Assembly (NCBI GenBank): GCA_910585545.1
Contig: CAJUFN010000001.1
Span: forward strand, 345,331-409,330
DNA length: 64,000 nucleotides
Reading direction: 5' to 3'
Origin: an uncultured Lachnospiraceae bacterium
GTDB taxonomy: Bacteria; Bacillota; Clostridia; Lachnospirales; Lachnospiraceae
Both the position numbers and the translations under genes were made by a program. The notes beneath the pieces were generated by a model that was not told the DNA's origin, ran no database searches, and saw nothing but the letters and a program-made list of their open reading frames with translations. Each line of letters opens with the position of its first letter. Positions within the stretch are counted from its first letter, which is position 1. Below, one piece after another: positions 8,958-17,709 of the stretch.

Positions 8958-9123
8958 TCACCCCCCTTGCTTTCTGACTTTTTTCCAGATCTGCTGCATA
9001 TGATTTTTGCTGTCAATGGGATCAAAAGGTGGCATATGCTTCAGAAAAGTTTCCATCATTATACCGGCTGATTAGGTTATACCGATCTTCGAGGTACTTG
9101 ATTTCACGCCTCCCGTAGACCAT
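8958..9123 (-). pseudogene. 54-residue small gene split by a one-base insertion
   Basis: Two minus-strand micro-ORFs overlap: 9123-9022 (33 residues, MVYGRREIKYLEDRY...) and 9059-8958 (33 residues, ending KKVRKQGG). Removing one T from the TTTT run at 9024-9027 joins them into one 54-residue protein whose two halves read smoothly, ...EAYATF then DPIDSKNH.... This suggests a frameshifted small gene, or less likely slippage on the T run. I do not recognise the product. The stop of the second frame overlaps the ribosome binding site of the MDNPHVRL mini-ORF. Confidence 0.4.
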
Positions 9124-9270
9124 TGATCTACTTTAATATTGGCTTCTCTCGTCCAGCGCCTGGGCGTAACTCTTCTTTAGAACTCAAAATGTGCTTCGCA
9201 CATTTTGGCGCCTGCGGCGGTCGCATACGACAACTTCATTGTACGTCGCAGTGCGTATCCTCCCGGAGGG

Positions 9271-9312
9271 TTTTATGATATAGGAAAGTACGAACTTTCC
9301 TATATCATAAAA
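9271..9312. repeat. perfect 19-bp stem hairpin downstream of rny
   Basis: Arms 9271-9289 and 9294-9312 are exact complements around a 4-nt loop (ACGA). It follows the rny terminator and contains one end of the inverted repeat bounding the remnant region. It could serve as a second terminator or be the footprint of an element. Confidence 0.6.
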
Positions 9313-9315
9313 AAT

Positions 9316-9353
9316 CCCCGCATATTGTAAATTATCTATTACAACATACGGGG
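9316..9353 (-). terminator. rny intrinsic terminator
   Basis: On the minus strand CCCCGTATGTTGTAAT pairs with ATTTACAATATGCGGGG (minor mismatches) and is followed by ATTTTTT, just downstream of the rny stop codon. Confidence 0.85.
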
Positions 9354-9365
9354 TTCTATCCGAAA

Positions 9366-10916
9366 TTATTTGGCGTAGTCTATAACTCGTGATTCACGAA
9401 TTACATTTACCTTAATCTGTCCAGGATATTCTAATTCAAATTCAATCTGTTTTGAAATATCCCTCGCCAGCAATACCATATCATCATCAGATACCTGTTC
9501 TGGAACTACCATAACTCGAATCTCTCTACCTGCCTGAATAGCAAAAGATTTATCCACACCCTTAAATTGGTTTGTGATATCTTCTAATTGTTTTAATCTG
9601 TTTGTATATGTTTCTAATGTCTCTCGTCTTGCTCCCGGTCGAGCAGCCGAAATCGTATCTGCTGCCTGTACGATACATGCAAGCAGTGTTTCCGGTTCTA
9701 CATCACCATGATGCGCTTCCACGGCATTGATGACAACTGCAGATTCTTTGTACTTTCTGCATAAGTCAACACCAATCTGAATATGGGAGCCTTCCACATC
9801 ATGATCGATAGATTTTCCGATATCATGTAAAAGTCCGGCTCTTTTTGCCACTCTTACATCCAGACCGATCTCCCCGGCCAAAAGACCTGCAAGCTGAGCC
9901 ACTTCTATAGAATGCTTCAACGCATTCTGCCCATAACTGGTACGGAATTTCATTCTTCCAAGCAGACGAATCAGCTCCGGATGAATACCATGAACACCAA
10001 CCTCTAATGCTGCTGCCTCTCCTTCTTCACGAATCATGGACTCTACTTCACGCTGCGCTTTTTCTACCATTTCTTCAATTCTTGCCGGATGAATACGTCC
10101 GTCAACAATTAATTTTTCAAGAGCAATTCTTGCAACTTCTCTTCGAATCGGATCGAAACCTGATAAGACTACCGCTTCCGGAGTATCGTCGATAATAAGC
10201 TCTACTCCCGTCATCGTCTCAAGTGTACGGATATTACGTCCCTCTCTACCGATAATTCTTCCCTTCATCTCATCACTTGGAAGCTGTACCACAGAGATCG
10301 TAGTCTCTGCCACATGATCTGCTGCACATCTTTGAATTGAGCTTACGACATATTCTTTCGCCTTTTTATCAGCTTCTGCTTTTGCCTGAACTTCCAATTC
10401 TTTGATCATTTTTGCAGTATCATGCTTCACATCATCTTCAACAGTTTTTAACAGATAATCTTTTGCTTGTTCGGAGGTTAATCCTGAGATTCTTTCTAGT
10501 TCCTGTACTCTTTGCTGACTAAGCTCTTCTGCTTTCTCTTCCTTACGCTTAATCTTTTCTTCTCTTGCTGCAAATGCTGTTTCACGCTGCTCAATCGCAC
10601 TCGCCCTCTTATCCAGTGCTTCTTCTTTAGATAACACACGCTTTTCGTAACGCTGTATCTCAGCACGTCTTTCCTTGGTTTCTTTTTCAAGCTCATTCTT
10701 TGTCTTAATGGACTCTTCTTTTACTTCCAAGAGGGCTTCTTTTTTCTTCGTTTCCGCAGTTTTCAACGCATCATCGATGATTTCTCTGGCCTTACTTTCT
10801 GCATTTCCAATCTTGCTTTCTGCATTCTTCTTCAGATTAGAAACTGTAAGCTGATAAGTAATCCCAGCTGTTAAAATAAGTGTTACAACTACAGCAATTA
10901 TTACATCGATTGGCAC
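9366..10916 (-). CDS. rny: ribonuclease Y
   Basis: This membrane-anchored endoribonuclease initiates mRNA decay. At 516 residues it has the full RNase Y layout: an N-terminal membrane helix (about 3-22), a long charged coiled coil (about 30-200), a KH domain with [12 protein letters not shown] (about 215-230) and an HD domain with [12 protein letters not shown] (about 350-360) carrying the metal-binding residues. AGGAGG precedes the ATG. It has its own promoter in the gap after recX, and a terminator follows. The neighbourhood recA-recX-rny matches many clostridia. Confidence 0.97.
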   Translation of the reverse strand: MPIDVIIAVVVTLILTAGITYQLTVSNLKKNAESKIGNAESKAREIIDDALKTAETKKKEALLEVKEESIKTKNELEKETKERRAEIQRYEKRVLSKEEALDKRASAIEQRETAFAAREEKIKRKEEKAEELSQQRVQELERISGLTSEQAKDYLLKTVEDDVKHDTAKMIKELEVQAKAEADKKAKEYVVSSIQRCAADHVAETTISVVQLPSDEMKGRIIGREGRNIRTLETMTGVELIIDDTPEAVVLSGFDPIRREVARIALEKLIVDGRIHPARIEEMVEKAQREVESMIREEGEAAALEVGVHGIHPELIRLLGRMKFRTSYGQNALKHSIEVAQLAGLLAGEIGLDVRVAKRAGLLHDIGKSIDHDVEGSHIQIGVDLCRKYKESAVVINAVEAHHGDVEPETLLACIVQAADTISAARPGARRETLETYTNRLKQLEDITNQFKGVDKSFAIQAGREIRVMVVPEQVSDDDMVLLARDISKQIEFELEYPGQIKVNVIRESRVIDYAK

Positions 10917-10965
10917 AGGAGCACCTCCTTATTTAATTTTCATTGTACATAAATACAACATATAA

Positions 10966-10994
10966 ATTTTATATTATTTTAACAAATATGTCAA
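10966..10994 (-). promoter_or_regulatory. rny promoter
   Basis: Minus-strand TTGACA (10989-10994), a 17-nt spacer and TAAAAT (10966-10971) lie upstream of rny and downstream of recX. Confidence 0.7.
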
Positions 10995-11058
10995 GCATTC
11001 CTATTAGAAACTTGTATCAGTTGCCGATTCTTGTCTTATTTCTACTGTCGCAATCCTT

Positions 11059-11523
11059 CTATATCTCTTCCTCTGCCTGCAACGCTTTCATTATATCACG
11101 ATAGGAAAAACCTTTCCGCGCCAGATAACCATACGTCTTTTGTCTCTCCTTGTCATCAGCCGTTTTACTCTCATAATGTCTTTTCTTGAGTAACGCCCGT
11201 ATTGCAAGGACACAGTCCTCTTCGTGGTAATATTCTTCCACCGCACTTGCGATAATTTCACTCGCAATGCCTTTCTCAGACAATAAATAAAGAATCTCTT
11301 TTTTACTTTTTTTCTCTTTTCTGCTACGAATAAAATTCTCGGCATACCGAAGATCATTAATATATCCAAAAGACTTCACATATTGTATTGCCTGTTCTAT
11401 GATCTCTTGCGGATACTCGTTCTTTTTTAGCTTTTCTCTTAATTCTGCTTCAGTGCGGTCACATATATTCAAAAGATACATCGCTCTAAGCTTCGCTTTT
11501 TTCAGCAAATCCTCTTCTGCCAT
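11059..11523 (-). CDS. recX: recombination regulator RecX
   Basis: This 154-residue, highly charged, mostly helical protein has the RecX repeat pattern (AxxYLLxxxxRTEAELREKLKKNEY, then YVKSFGYINDLRYAENFI). RecX binds along RecA filaments and limits strand exchange. It starts 3 bp after the recA stop codon, so it is cotranscribed from the SOS-controlled recA promoter. Confidence 0.92.
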   Translation of the reverse strand: MAEEDLLKKAKLRAMYLLNICDRTEAELREKLKKNEYPQEIIEQAIQYVKSFGYINDLRYAENFIRSRKEKKSKKEILYLLSEKGIASEIIASAVEEYYHEEDCVLAIRALLKKRHYESKTADDKERQKTYGYLARKGFSYRDIMKALQAEEEI

Positions 11524-11526
11524 ATT

Positions 11527-12555
11527 CTATGACTCCTCCGGCGTATCCTTTTCTGCTGCATCGCCAAGCTGATAATGCTCCCTTACCTTCTTCTCAATCT
11601 CCTCCATCACCTCCGGATGGGTATTAAGATACGTTTTCGCATTTTCTCGTCCCTGACCAATCTTATCACCATTGTAAGCATACCATGACCCACTCTTACT
11701 TATGATATTCACGCTCGCTCCAAGATCGAGGATATCCCCCTCTTTCGAAATTCCTTTTCCAAACATAATGTCAAATTCAGCCTCTTTAAACGGAGGCGCG
11801 ATCTTATTCTTTACCACTTTGACTCTGGTACGGTTTCCAACCATCTCTCCGCCCTGCTTCAAAGTCTCAATCTTTCTGACATCCATACGGATGGAAGAAT
11901 AAAACTTAAGTGCACGACCACCTGTAGTCGTCTCCGGATTTCCAAACATCACACCTACTTTTTCACGCAGCTGATTAATAAAAATCACAACACAATTCGA
12001 CTTACTGATAACCGGTGTCAGCTTACGAAGCGCCTGAGACATAAGACGTGCCTGAAGCCCTACATGGCTGTCTCCCATATCTCCTTCAATCTCCTGTCTT
12101 GGAACAAGCGCTGCCACAGAGTCAATTACGATGATATCCATCGCTCCGGAACGTACCATCGTTTCCGCGATCTCAAGGGCCTGATCCCCGCTGTCTGGCT
12201 GAGAAATATACAATTCATTAATATCTACGCCGATATTCTTAGCATAAACCGGATCCAATGCATGCTCTGCATCAATAAATCCTGCAATGCCTCCTCTTTT
12301 TTGTACCTCTGCAATCATATGTAATGTAACTGTTGTCTTACCACTTGATTCCGGTCCATATATTTCAATAACACGACCTCTTGGAACACCGCCAAGTCCA
12401 AGTGCAATATCAAGGCTTAAAGAGCCTGTCGGCACTGTCTCTACCGCTACATGTGCATTTGCATCCCCAAGCTTCATCACTGTTCCTTTTCCGAAATCTT
12501 TCTCTAATTTAGAAATCGCCGCATCGAGCGCTTTTATTTTATCTTCGTTCGCCAT
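11527..12555 (-). CDS. recA: recombinase RecA
   Basis: RecA forms filaments on single-stranded DNA, drives homologous pairing and triggers LexA self-cleavage. Its 342 residues include Walker [10 protein letters not shown] (67-75), the Walker B-type [10 protein letters not shown] and the L2-region [27 protein letters not shown]. The acidic C-terminal tail ([10 protein letters not shown]) is normal. A GAGAAGGAG precedes the ATG. Its promoter carries a perfect Gram-positive SOS box. Confidence 0.99.
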   Translation of the reverse strand: MANEDKIKALDAAISKLEKDFGKGTVMKLGDANAHVAVETVPTGSLSLDIALGLGGVPRGRVIEIYGPESSGKTTVTLHMIAEVQKRGGIAGFIDAEHALDPVYAKNIGVDINELYISQPDSGDQALEIAETMVRSGAMDIIVIDSVAALVPRQEIEGDMGDSHVGLQARLMSQALRKLTPVISKSNCVVIFINQLREKVGVMFGNPETTTGGRALKFYSSIRMDVRKIETLKQGGEMVGNRTRVKVVKNKIAPPFKEAEFDIMFGKGISKEGDILDLGASVNIISKSGSWYAYNGDKIGQGRENAKTYLNTHPEVMEEIEKKVREHYQLGDAAEKDTPEES

Positions 12556-12579
12556 TCTTTTTTATCTCCTTCTCAATTA

Positions 12580-12593
12580 CGAACTTATGTTCG
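12580..12593. promoter_or_regulatory. LexA (SOS) box upstream of recA
   Basis: CGAACTTATGTTCG fits the Firmicute SOS consensus CGAAC-N4-GTTCG exactly. It sits between the recA -10 box and the ribosome binding site, so LexA binding should block early transcription. Confidence 0.92.
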
Positions 12594-12607
12594 TTCTTCT
12601 GTTTAAT

Positions 12608-12636
12608 ATAGTATTATACTTATTCTGAAAAGTCAA
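12608..12636 (-). promoter_or_regulatory. recA promoter
   Basis: Minus-strand TTGACT (12631-12636), 17 nt, TACTAT (12608-12613). The SOS box begins 14 bp downstream of the -10 box. Confidence 0.75.
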
Positions 12637-12701
12637 TCCCTTTTTTCTCTTATGATTCCCATATAGTTACACTATCAGTTTTCCTTTTTCTTTTCAAGAA
12701 A

Positions 12702-12741
12702 AAAATGTACTTCGGAACATTTTCTATCCAAAGTACATTTT
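12702..12741 (-). terminator. symporter gene terminator
   Basis: Complementary arms AAAATGTACTT and AAGTACATTTT, on the minus strand followed by a further T run, lie just past the stop of the symporter gene. Confidence 0.8.
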
Positions 12742-12765
12742 TCTGTATTTCTCTATCCTTATTTT

Positions 12766-14292
12766 CTATCCTTCTAAGGAACGTTTTTTTGATATCAGGA
12801 CTTTTTCATCGTAACACGAAAAGATTTCTTCTATCTTACTCTTTGACATCTTCGGTGTGATCAAGCTTACCACCGGAACTACAACAAGTCCTGCGATCAT
12901 TGCAATCGCACCTGCATTAATTGGGGAAGCAATGTATTTAAAATACATATTGGATACCGTGATTCCCACACCGCATGCAAAACTTGCCCAAACGGCTGCC
13001 TTTGTAACTCCTCTCCAGTACAAACCGTAAAGGAATGGTGCCAGGAATGCTCCTGCCAAAGCTCCCCATGAAATTCCCATAAGCTGTGCAATAAATACCG
13101 GTGGATTAATCGCAAGCACAACTGACAATACAATAAAGAACACAACCAAAATCTGCATCGTAACAACCTGTTTTCTCTCACTCATCTTCTTTATAATATT
13201 TCCTTTTAAGAAATCCAGTGTCAGCGTTGAACTGGAAGTTAATACCAAAGAAGATAAGGTTGACATTGACGCTGACAGAACCAATACCACCACAATACCG
13301 ATCAAGATATCCGGTAATGTTGAAAGCATATATGGAATGATACCATCATAAATCATGTTTCCTGCTTCATCATGCAATGACGGATGATCGAACAATCTTC
13401 CGAATCCTCCAAGGAAATAGCATCCTCCTGAAATGATCACCGCAAAAACAGTCGAAATCACAGTTCCTGTATTAATAGACTTTTCATCTTTGATTGCATA
13501 AAACTTATGTATCATCTGAGGAAGTCCCCATGTTCCAAGAGACGTCAAAATCACAACTCCTAAAAGATTTAAAGGATCCGGTCCGAAAAACGAAGTAAAT
13601 GCACCTTGCTGCCCTGCTGTAATCGGCACATCGCTTGGAATCTTTGCCATCTGCTGAATCGCTTCCATGAATCCACCCTGACCGCTAAGTACTGCCGCAA
13701 TTACCGCTACAATTCCAACCAGCATGATAATCCCCTGGATAAAGTCATTGATCGCTGTTGCCATGTATCCTCCGAGAATGACATAAATACCGGTAAATAC
13801 TGCCATACCTACCACACATGCAGTGTATGGAATATCAAACGCCATTCCAAAAAGTCTGGATAATCCATTGTATACCGATGCGGTATATGGTACCAGGAAT
13901 ATAAATACAATTGCTGAAGCAACAATTTTTAAAGACTTACTCTCAAATCTCTCTCCGAAGAAATCCGGCATTGTCTTAGAATTCAAATGCTGGCTCATAA
14001 CCCTGGTTCTTCTTCCAAGTACAACCCACGCGAGCAAGCTTCCGATAAAGGCATTCCCAAGTCCGATCCATGTGGAAGCAATTCCGTATTTCCATCCAAA
14101 CTGTCCTGCATAACCTACGAATACAACTGCAGAAAAATAAGAAGTACCATATGCAAAAGCGGTAAGCCAAGGTCCCGCCTGACGTCCCCCTAACACAAAT
14201 CCATCCACACTCGACGTATGCCTGCGTGCATAGACACCAACTGCAACCATGACTGCAAAAAATACAACTAGTAACATTAATTTGACTGCCAT
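12766..14292 (-). CDS. sodium:solute symporter (SSS family)
   Basis: This 508-residue protein has about 13 transmembrane helices. It has the SSS family pattern: an N-terminal YARRHTSSVDGFVLGGRQAGPW, then FAYGTSYFSAVVFVGYAGQFGWKYG, and SASMSTLSSLVLTSSSTLT in the middle, where the second sodium site lies. It resembles PutP/proline- and pantothenate-type carriers, but the substrate cannot be named. The ATG at 14292 was preferred over one ten codons upstream because a GAGGAGAG lies 4-8 nt before it. It is monocistronic, with its own terminator. Confidence 0.87.
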   Translation of the reverse strand: MAVKLMLLVVFFAVMVAVGVYARRHTSSVDGFVLGGRQAGPWLTAFAYGTSYFSAVVFVGYAGQFGWKYGIASTWIGLGNAFIGSLLAWVVLGRRTRVMSQHLNSKTMPDFFGERFESKSLKIVASAIVFIFLVPYTASVYNGLSRLFGMAFDIPYTACVVGMAVFTGIYVILGGYMATAINDFIQGIIMLVGIVAVIAAVLSGQGGFMEAIQQMAKIPSDVPITAGQQGAFTSFFGPDPLNLLGVVILTSLGTWGLPQMIHKFYAIKDEKSINTGTVISTVFAVIISGGCYFLGGFGRLFDHPSLHDEAGNMIYDGIIPYMLSTLPDILIGIVVVLVLSASMSTLSSLVLTSSSTLTLDFLKGNIIKKMSERKQVVTMQILVVFFIVLSVVLAINPPVFIAQLMGISWGALAGAFLAPFLYGLYWRGVTKAAVWASFACGVGITVSNMYFKYIASPINAGAIAMIAGLVVVPVVSLITPKMSKSKIEEIFSCYDEKVLISKKRSLEG

Positions 14293-14401
14293 TTCACTCT
14301 CTCCTCGCTTCTGTTTTTTCACTTTAAACCGTTGCGCTTTAAAGCATTAAACTCTTTAGTGCTTTTTCATAATACCAGAGTATTTTTCTGTTGTCAAGAA
14401 A

Positions 14402-14616
14402 AAAGTGCCAGAACTTTCGTAACAGTTCAGCCATGCACAAAGTCACAAAAAAATCTTCGTTTTCAAACTTGTTTGAAAACGAAGATTTTTTTGTGACTTT
14501 GTATATGGCGCTCTGCCATAAGCGAGGATTTAGCCACGCATGTGGCGAAATAGGCTGCAAAGCAGCTAATCCGAGCTGTTATGGCTGAACTGTTACGAAC
14601 TTTCATTCTGACACTT
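14402..14616. repeat. nested palindromic intergenic element
   Basis: The outer arms (14417-14433 and 14581-14597, 17 bp exact, with similar but gapped extensions to 14402 and 14616) enclose a perfect 32-bp-arm palindrome (14436-14467 and 14470-14501, 2-nt loop). Two small hairpins (GCCACGCATGTGGC and GCTGCAAAGCAGC) follow. The whole can fold as one large cruciform or RNA structure. It fills the gap between the exporter and symporter genes and is probably a MITE-like repeat that can act as a terminator. No coding potential beyond palindrome artefacts was seen. Confidence 0.7.
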
Positions 14617-14631
14617 TATAATCCAATATGA

Positions 14632-16197
14632 TCAATCCTGTTGTTCTAACACTTCGAATCTAGCAGACGCTATCATCGCAATAAGTACGGTAATGATTAC
14701 GCAATAGAAAAGAATGATTGGAAATACCCAGTTTACATGAATAAAGATTCCAGCCAAAACGGCAAGAAGAACCCCGATACCAAGCGTGCTTCCCTGAATC
14801 ACCATGCGCATAATATCTTTCCCTACTTTTCCCAGCGTATCTCCCAAGATACTGTCTGCGAAAATCTTCAGATACATTTTATTCGCCTGCAGCGCCACAT
14901 AGATCAAAATAACCGCAATCATCTGCCATATCGGAACCTTCCACATCACTCCGATCGGAATCACCAGAACACTTCCATCTACAAGCGCTCTTATATGATC
15001 CATCATGGTGGCATACCACATTTTCTTCCATGGTTTATCCGGAATCAGATAAATATATGGATTTTTCAATTCTTTTCCCCATTTTCCAAGATATCCGGAA
15101 GTAAGAAGTACCGCATATGCTGCAATTCCAAGCAGGAAAAGCCCTGGATGCATTCCTTCCAGCTCTTGATTCACATAGAGCATAATACCTGCCACTATGG
15201 CATTGATTACTGTTACATAACCAAAAATAAAAAATCTCTCTTTTTGATACTCGCAAAGCTGCCTGTATAAAATCGCTGAAGCTTTGCTCCCTTTGATATG
15301 CCCGGACGTTTTTCTGAACTTTCGTTTTCCTATCGTAAGAGCTACTTCCCCTTTTTTCTTTTTACTTCGGAATTCCACATAGTCATCTGCAAACTTTGCC
15401 GCTTCCTCGTAATAACCACCGCTGCATTTCATTTTGTATGCCAGAATAACGGCCGTCACTACTACTATCATATACAAGGCGGCACAGATGACCGTTACCG
15501 TCTCTGCTCCAAATAAAATCAAACGGTACACCGCCAGATTCCAGCCAAGCAGTGGAATCATGAGCAACGCTTTCTGCTCCAGGATCTGCTTCATAGACGC
15601 AATCGTAAATCCATTTTTGCGGATATACCATATGATAAATACAATCAACAATGCCAGAATCACACCAAGTATGCTTGTAAGTATCTTCGATTTTTTATCA
15701 TCCAAATTTTCCTTTCCGTAAATGCCAATAATAAGGCTTCCCTCCAAAAGAAAATTAGACACTGAACCAGTCAGGAAAATGAGCAGCATTTTCCCAAAAG
15801 GCACTTGGAATCCCACAACTCCAACAATGGATAACAGAAAAAACAATACAAAGGTCATCAAAAAATTCTTTATCGACATATACAGCAGCACTTTTTTCGG
15901 TTCTACCGGCGCAGGAAACACAAAATGTGTATGTGCAGGCGTGAAAATAATTCCTTTTTTCTTCATATAGGCGACAAAGTTCATCGGTATGAAATAAAAA
16001 ATCATAATTGCCAGGATAACATACAATCCATAATAGGAATCAAACTTCGCGTCTTTGATCATCGAACCCAGACCGGCTCCCAGTATAACTACATAAAATA
16101 TTCCTAATATAAGATACAGATAGGTAACCGGCTTCCTAAGCGCCTTGCGTATCCGATTCGCCATACCTCGTTTTGTTATATACCACAATGCTTTCAT
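14632..16197 (-). CDS. ABC exporter membrane protein (putative ABC exporter domain)
   Basis: This 521-residue protein has about 11-12 hydrophobic helices grouped at both ends, with a basic cytoplasmic stretch (DYVEFRSKKKKGEVAL) in the middle. The N-terminal MKALWYITKRGMANRIR and the motif THFVFPAPVEPKKVLLY recall Firmicute bacitracin/ECF-type or ABC_export-domain permeases of unknown cargo. Its ATG overlaps the stop of the upstream ATPase gene (ATGA), so the two should form one transporter. Confidence 0.8.
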   Translation of the reverse strand: MKALWYITKRGMANRIRKALRKPVTYLYLILGIFYVVILGAGLGSMIKDAKFDSYYGLYVILAIMIFYFIPMNFVAYMKKKGIIFTPAHTHFVFPAPVEPKKVLLYMSIKNFLMTFVLFFLLSIVGVVGFQVPFGKMLLIFLTGSVSNFLLEGSLIIGIYGKENLDDKKSKILTSILGVILALLIVFIIWYIRKNGFTIASMKQILEQKALLMIPLLGWNLAVYRLILFGAETVTVICAALYMIVVVTAVILAYKMKCSGGYYEEAAKFADDYVEFRSKKKKGEVALTIGKRKFRKTSGHIKGSKASAILYRQLCEYQKERFFIFGYVTVINAIVAGIMLYVNQELEGMHPGLFLLGIAAYAVLLTSGYLGKWGKELKNPYIYLIPDKPWKKMWYATMMDHIRALVDGSVLVIPIGVMWKVPIWQMIAVILIYVALQANKMYLKIFADSILGDTLGKVGKDIMRMVIQGSTLGIGVLLAVLAGIFIHVNWVFPIILFYCVIITVLIAMIASARFEVLEQQD

Positions 16198-16892
16198 GAA
16201 CGTTCACCGCCTGTCATCTCGAAGAACAGCTCGTCCAAATCTTTATCTCCGACCTGCTCTTTCGTATAAGAGCCGATAATCTTTCCTTTTTCCATCACAA
16301 ACATAACATCCCAGATACCTTCTACCATCTCCAGCATATGCGTACTGATAAGTATCGTCGTTCCCTGATCACGAAGTTCGACCACTACCTCTTTTAACTC
16401 TTTGATGGCTTTCGGGTCTAATCCTACCATTGGTTCATCCAGTAAGATCACTTTCGGTTTGATAGCAAGCGCACATAAGATACTCACTTTCTGCATCATT
16501 CCTTTAGACAATTCGTTGCCTAGCTTATCCTGTTTATCCTCCATCTCAAAACGCTTCAGAAGGGCTTGCAGTTCTGCATCCGTAATCGTACTTTGATATG
16601 CTTTTCTCACAAACTCGATATGCTCTTTGACCGTGAGCGCCTCGAACATTGCCGGAATCTCCGGTACATAAGCGAATAACTTTTTAGCTTCCAGTGTTTT
16701 TGAAGACATTCCCTGGATACCGATACCGCCTTTATATCGCAAAAGCCCCGCAATGCTTTTAATGATCGTAGACTTCCCTGCCCCGTTTGGTCCAAGTAAA
16801 ATCCCAACCATTCCATCCGGAACCGTAAAATTCACCTGATCCACTGCCAGATTTTTTCCATAAGACTTACTTAAGTTCTGTATCTCTAACAT
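16194..16892 (-). CDS. ABC transporter ATP-binding protein
   Basis: A 232-residue ATPase subunit beginning MLEIQNLSKSYG. It has Walker A GPNGAGKST, the signature region LSKGMMQKVSILCAL (a variant of LSGGQ), Walker B VILLDEPMVGLD and H-loop STHMLEM. The start at 16892 is supported by an AGGGGG 8 nt upstream; a longer frame to 17018 has no family match. It couples through a 4-bp overlap to the exporter membrane gene. Confidence 0.9.
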   Translation of the reverse strand: MLEIQNLSKSYGKNLAVDQVNFTVPDGMVGILLGPNGAGKSTIIKSIAGLLRYKGGIGIQGMSSKTLEAKKLFAYVPEIPAMFEALTVKEHIEFVRKAYQSTITDAELQALLKRFEMEDKQDKLGNELSKGMMQKVSILCALAIKPKVILLDEPMVGLDPKAIKELKEVVVELRDQGTTILISTHMLEMVEGIWDVMFVMEKGKIIGSYTKEQVGDKDLDELFFEMTGGERS

Positions 16893-17039
16893 ATGCTTTT
16901 CCCCCTCGCTATAACATCCTCGTTCTGATACGGCTGCATGGTTTTTCTCATCAAAAAACGCCTGTATACTGTACCATTGATTTAGTACAAGTATATAACA
17001 AGCGTTTTTTATTTGCAACTTCTTTTTTCAAAGGAAGTT

Positions 17040-17705
17040 TTAATTTTTCTCTACAATTTCTCCCTGCTTTTTATAAATGCTTCCTGCCGGAACATATCCT
17101 CTTACCATGGAAAGCGGATAGATATTGCTATGGCTTCCGACTACGCTTCCAGGATTCAATACCGTTCCGCATCCTACTTCTACCTCATCGCCAAGCATAG
17201 CTCCGAATTTTTTAAGTCCCGTCTCAATCACACCATCCGCGGTCTTCACCGTCGCAAGTGTCTTGTCGGATTTTACATTAGATGTAATGGAGCCTGCACC
17301 CATATGCGCCTTGTATCCAAGAATGGAATCTCCCACATAATTGTAATGCGGCACCTGTACTTTATTGAATAAAATGACATTTTTAAGTTCGGTAGAATTC
17401 CCGACCACTGCCCCCTCACCTACGATCGCGTTGCCTCGGATAAATGCACAATGTCTTACTTCGGCATCCTTCCCAATAATTGCAGGGCCTGTGATAGACG
17501 CACTTGGCGCTACTTTTGCACTTTTTGCGATCCAGATATTTTCTCCCGCTTTTTCATATTCCTCTTCGGAAAGTGAATTGCCAAGTTCAAGAATAAAATC
17601 TTTAATCTTCGGAAGCACCTCCCATGGGTATGTCGCCCCATCAAAAATATCTTTCGCAATTGTCTCATTCAGATCATAAAGTGCTGCTACGGTTAATTCT
17701 TTCAT
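17040..17705 (-). CDS. left-handed beta-helix nucleotidyltransferase-like protein
   Basis: This 221-residue protein has hexapeptide repeats (SAKVAPSASITGPAIIGKDAEVRHCAF and similar) forming a left-handed beta helix, with the LGYKAHMGAGSITSNVKSD segment found in GlmU-like C-terminal domains. It lacks the N-terminal pyrophosphorylase domain with its LxxGxGTRM motif, so it is the family usually labelled UDP-N-acetylglucosamine pyrophosphorylase-related. An acyltransferase or sugar-nucleotide binding role is possible. AAGGAG precedes the ATG, and it lies 4 bp after topB. Confidence 0.75.
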   Translation of the reverse strand: MKELTVAALYDLNETIAKDIFDGATYPWEVLPKIKDFILELGNSLSEEEYEKAGENIWIAKSAKVAPSASITGPAIIGKDAEVRHCAFIRGNAIVGEGAVVGNSTELKNVILFNKVQVPHYNYVGDSILGYKAHMGAGSITSNVKSDKTLATVKTADGVIETGLKKFGAMLGDEVEVGCGTVLNPGSVVGSHSNIYPLSMVRGYVPAGSIYKKQGEIVEKN

Positions 17706-17709
17706 GTTG

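Larger units (their letters stand above)
8311..9285. other. possible remnant of a small mobile element
   Basis: This stretch has no intact large gene and is bounded by an exact 10-bp inverted repeat (TCCTATATCA at 8311-8320, its complement at 9276-9285). Inside, on the minus strand, are two overlapping micro-ORFs, a hairpin-rich RNA-like segment with a terminator, and a short orphan ORF. The combination suggests a decayed element, but no transposase is recognisable and the short terminal repeat could be chance. Confidence 0.3.

Noticed and set aside
8783..9123. tmRNA, 6S RNA, RNase P or SRP RNA
   Set aside because: None of the defining conserved segments of these RNAs could be matched, and the segment holds plausible micro-ORFs instead.
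14339..14588. Two 65-73-codon ORFs on opposite strands
   Set aside because: They mirror each other across a perfect palindrome and carry no ribosome site; the palindromic element explains them.
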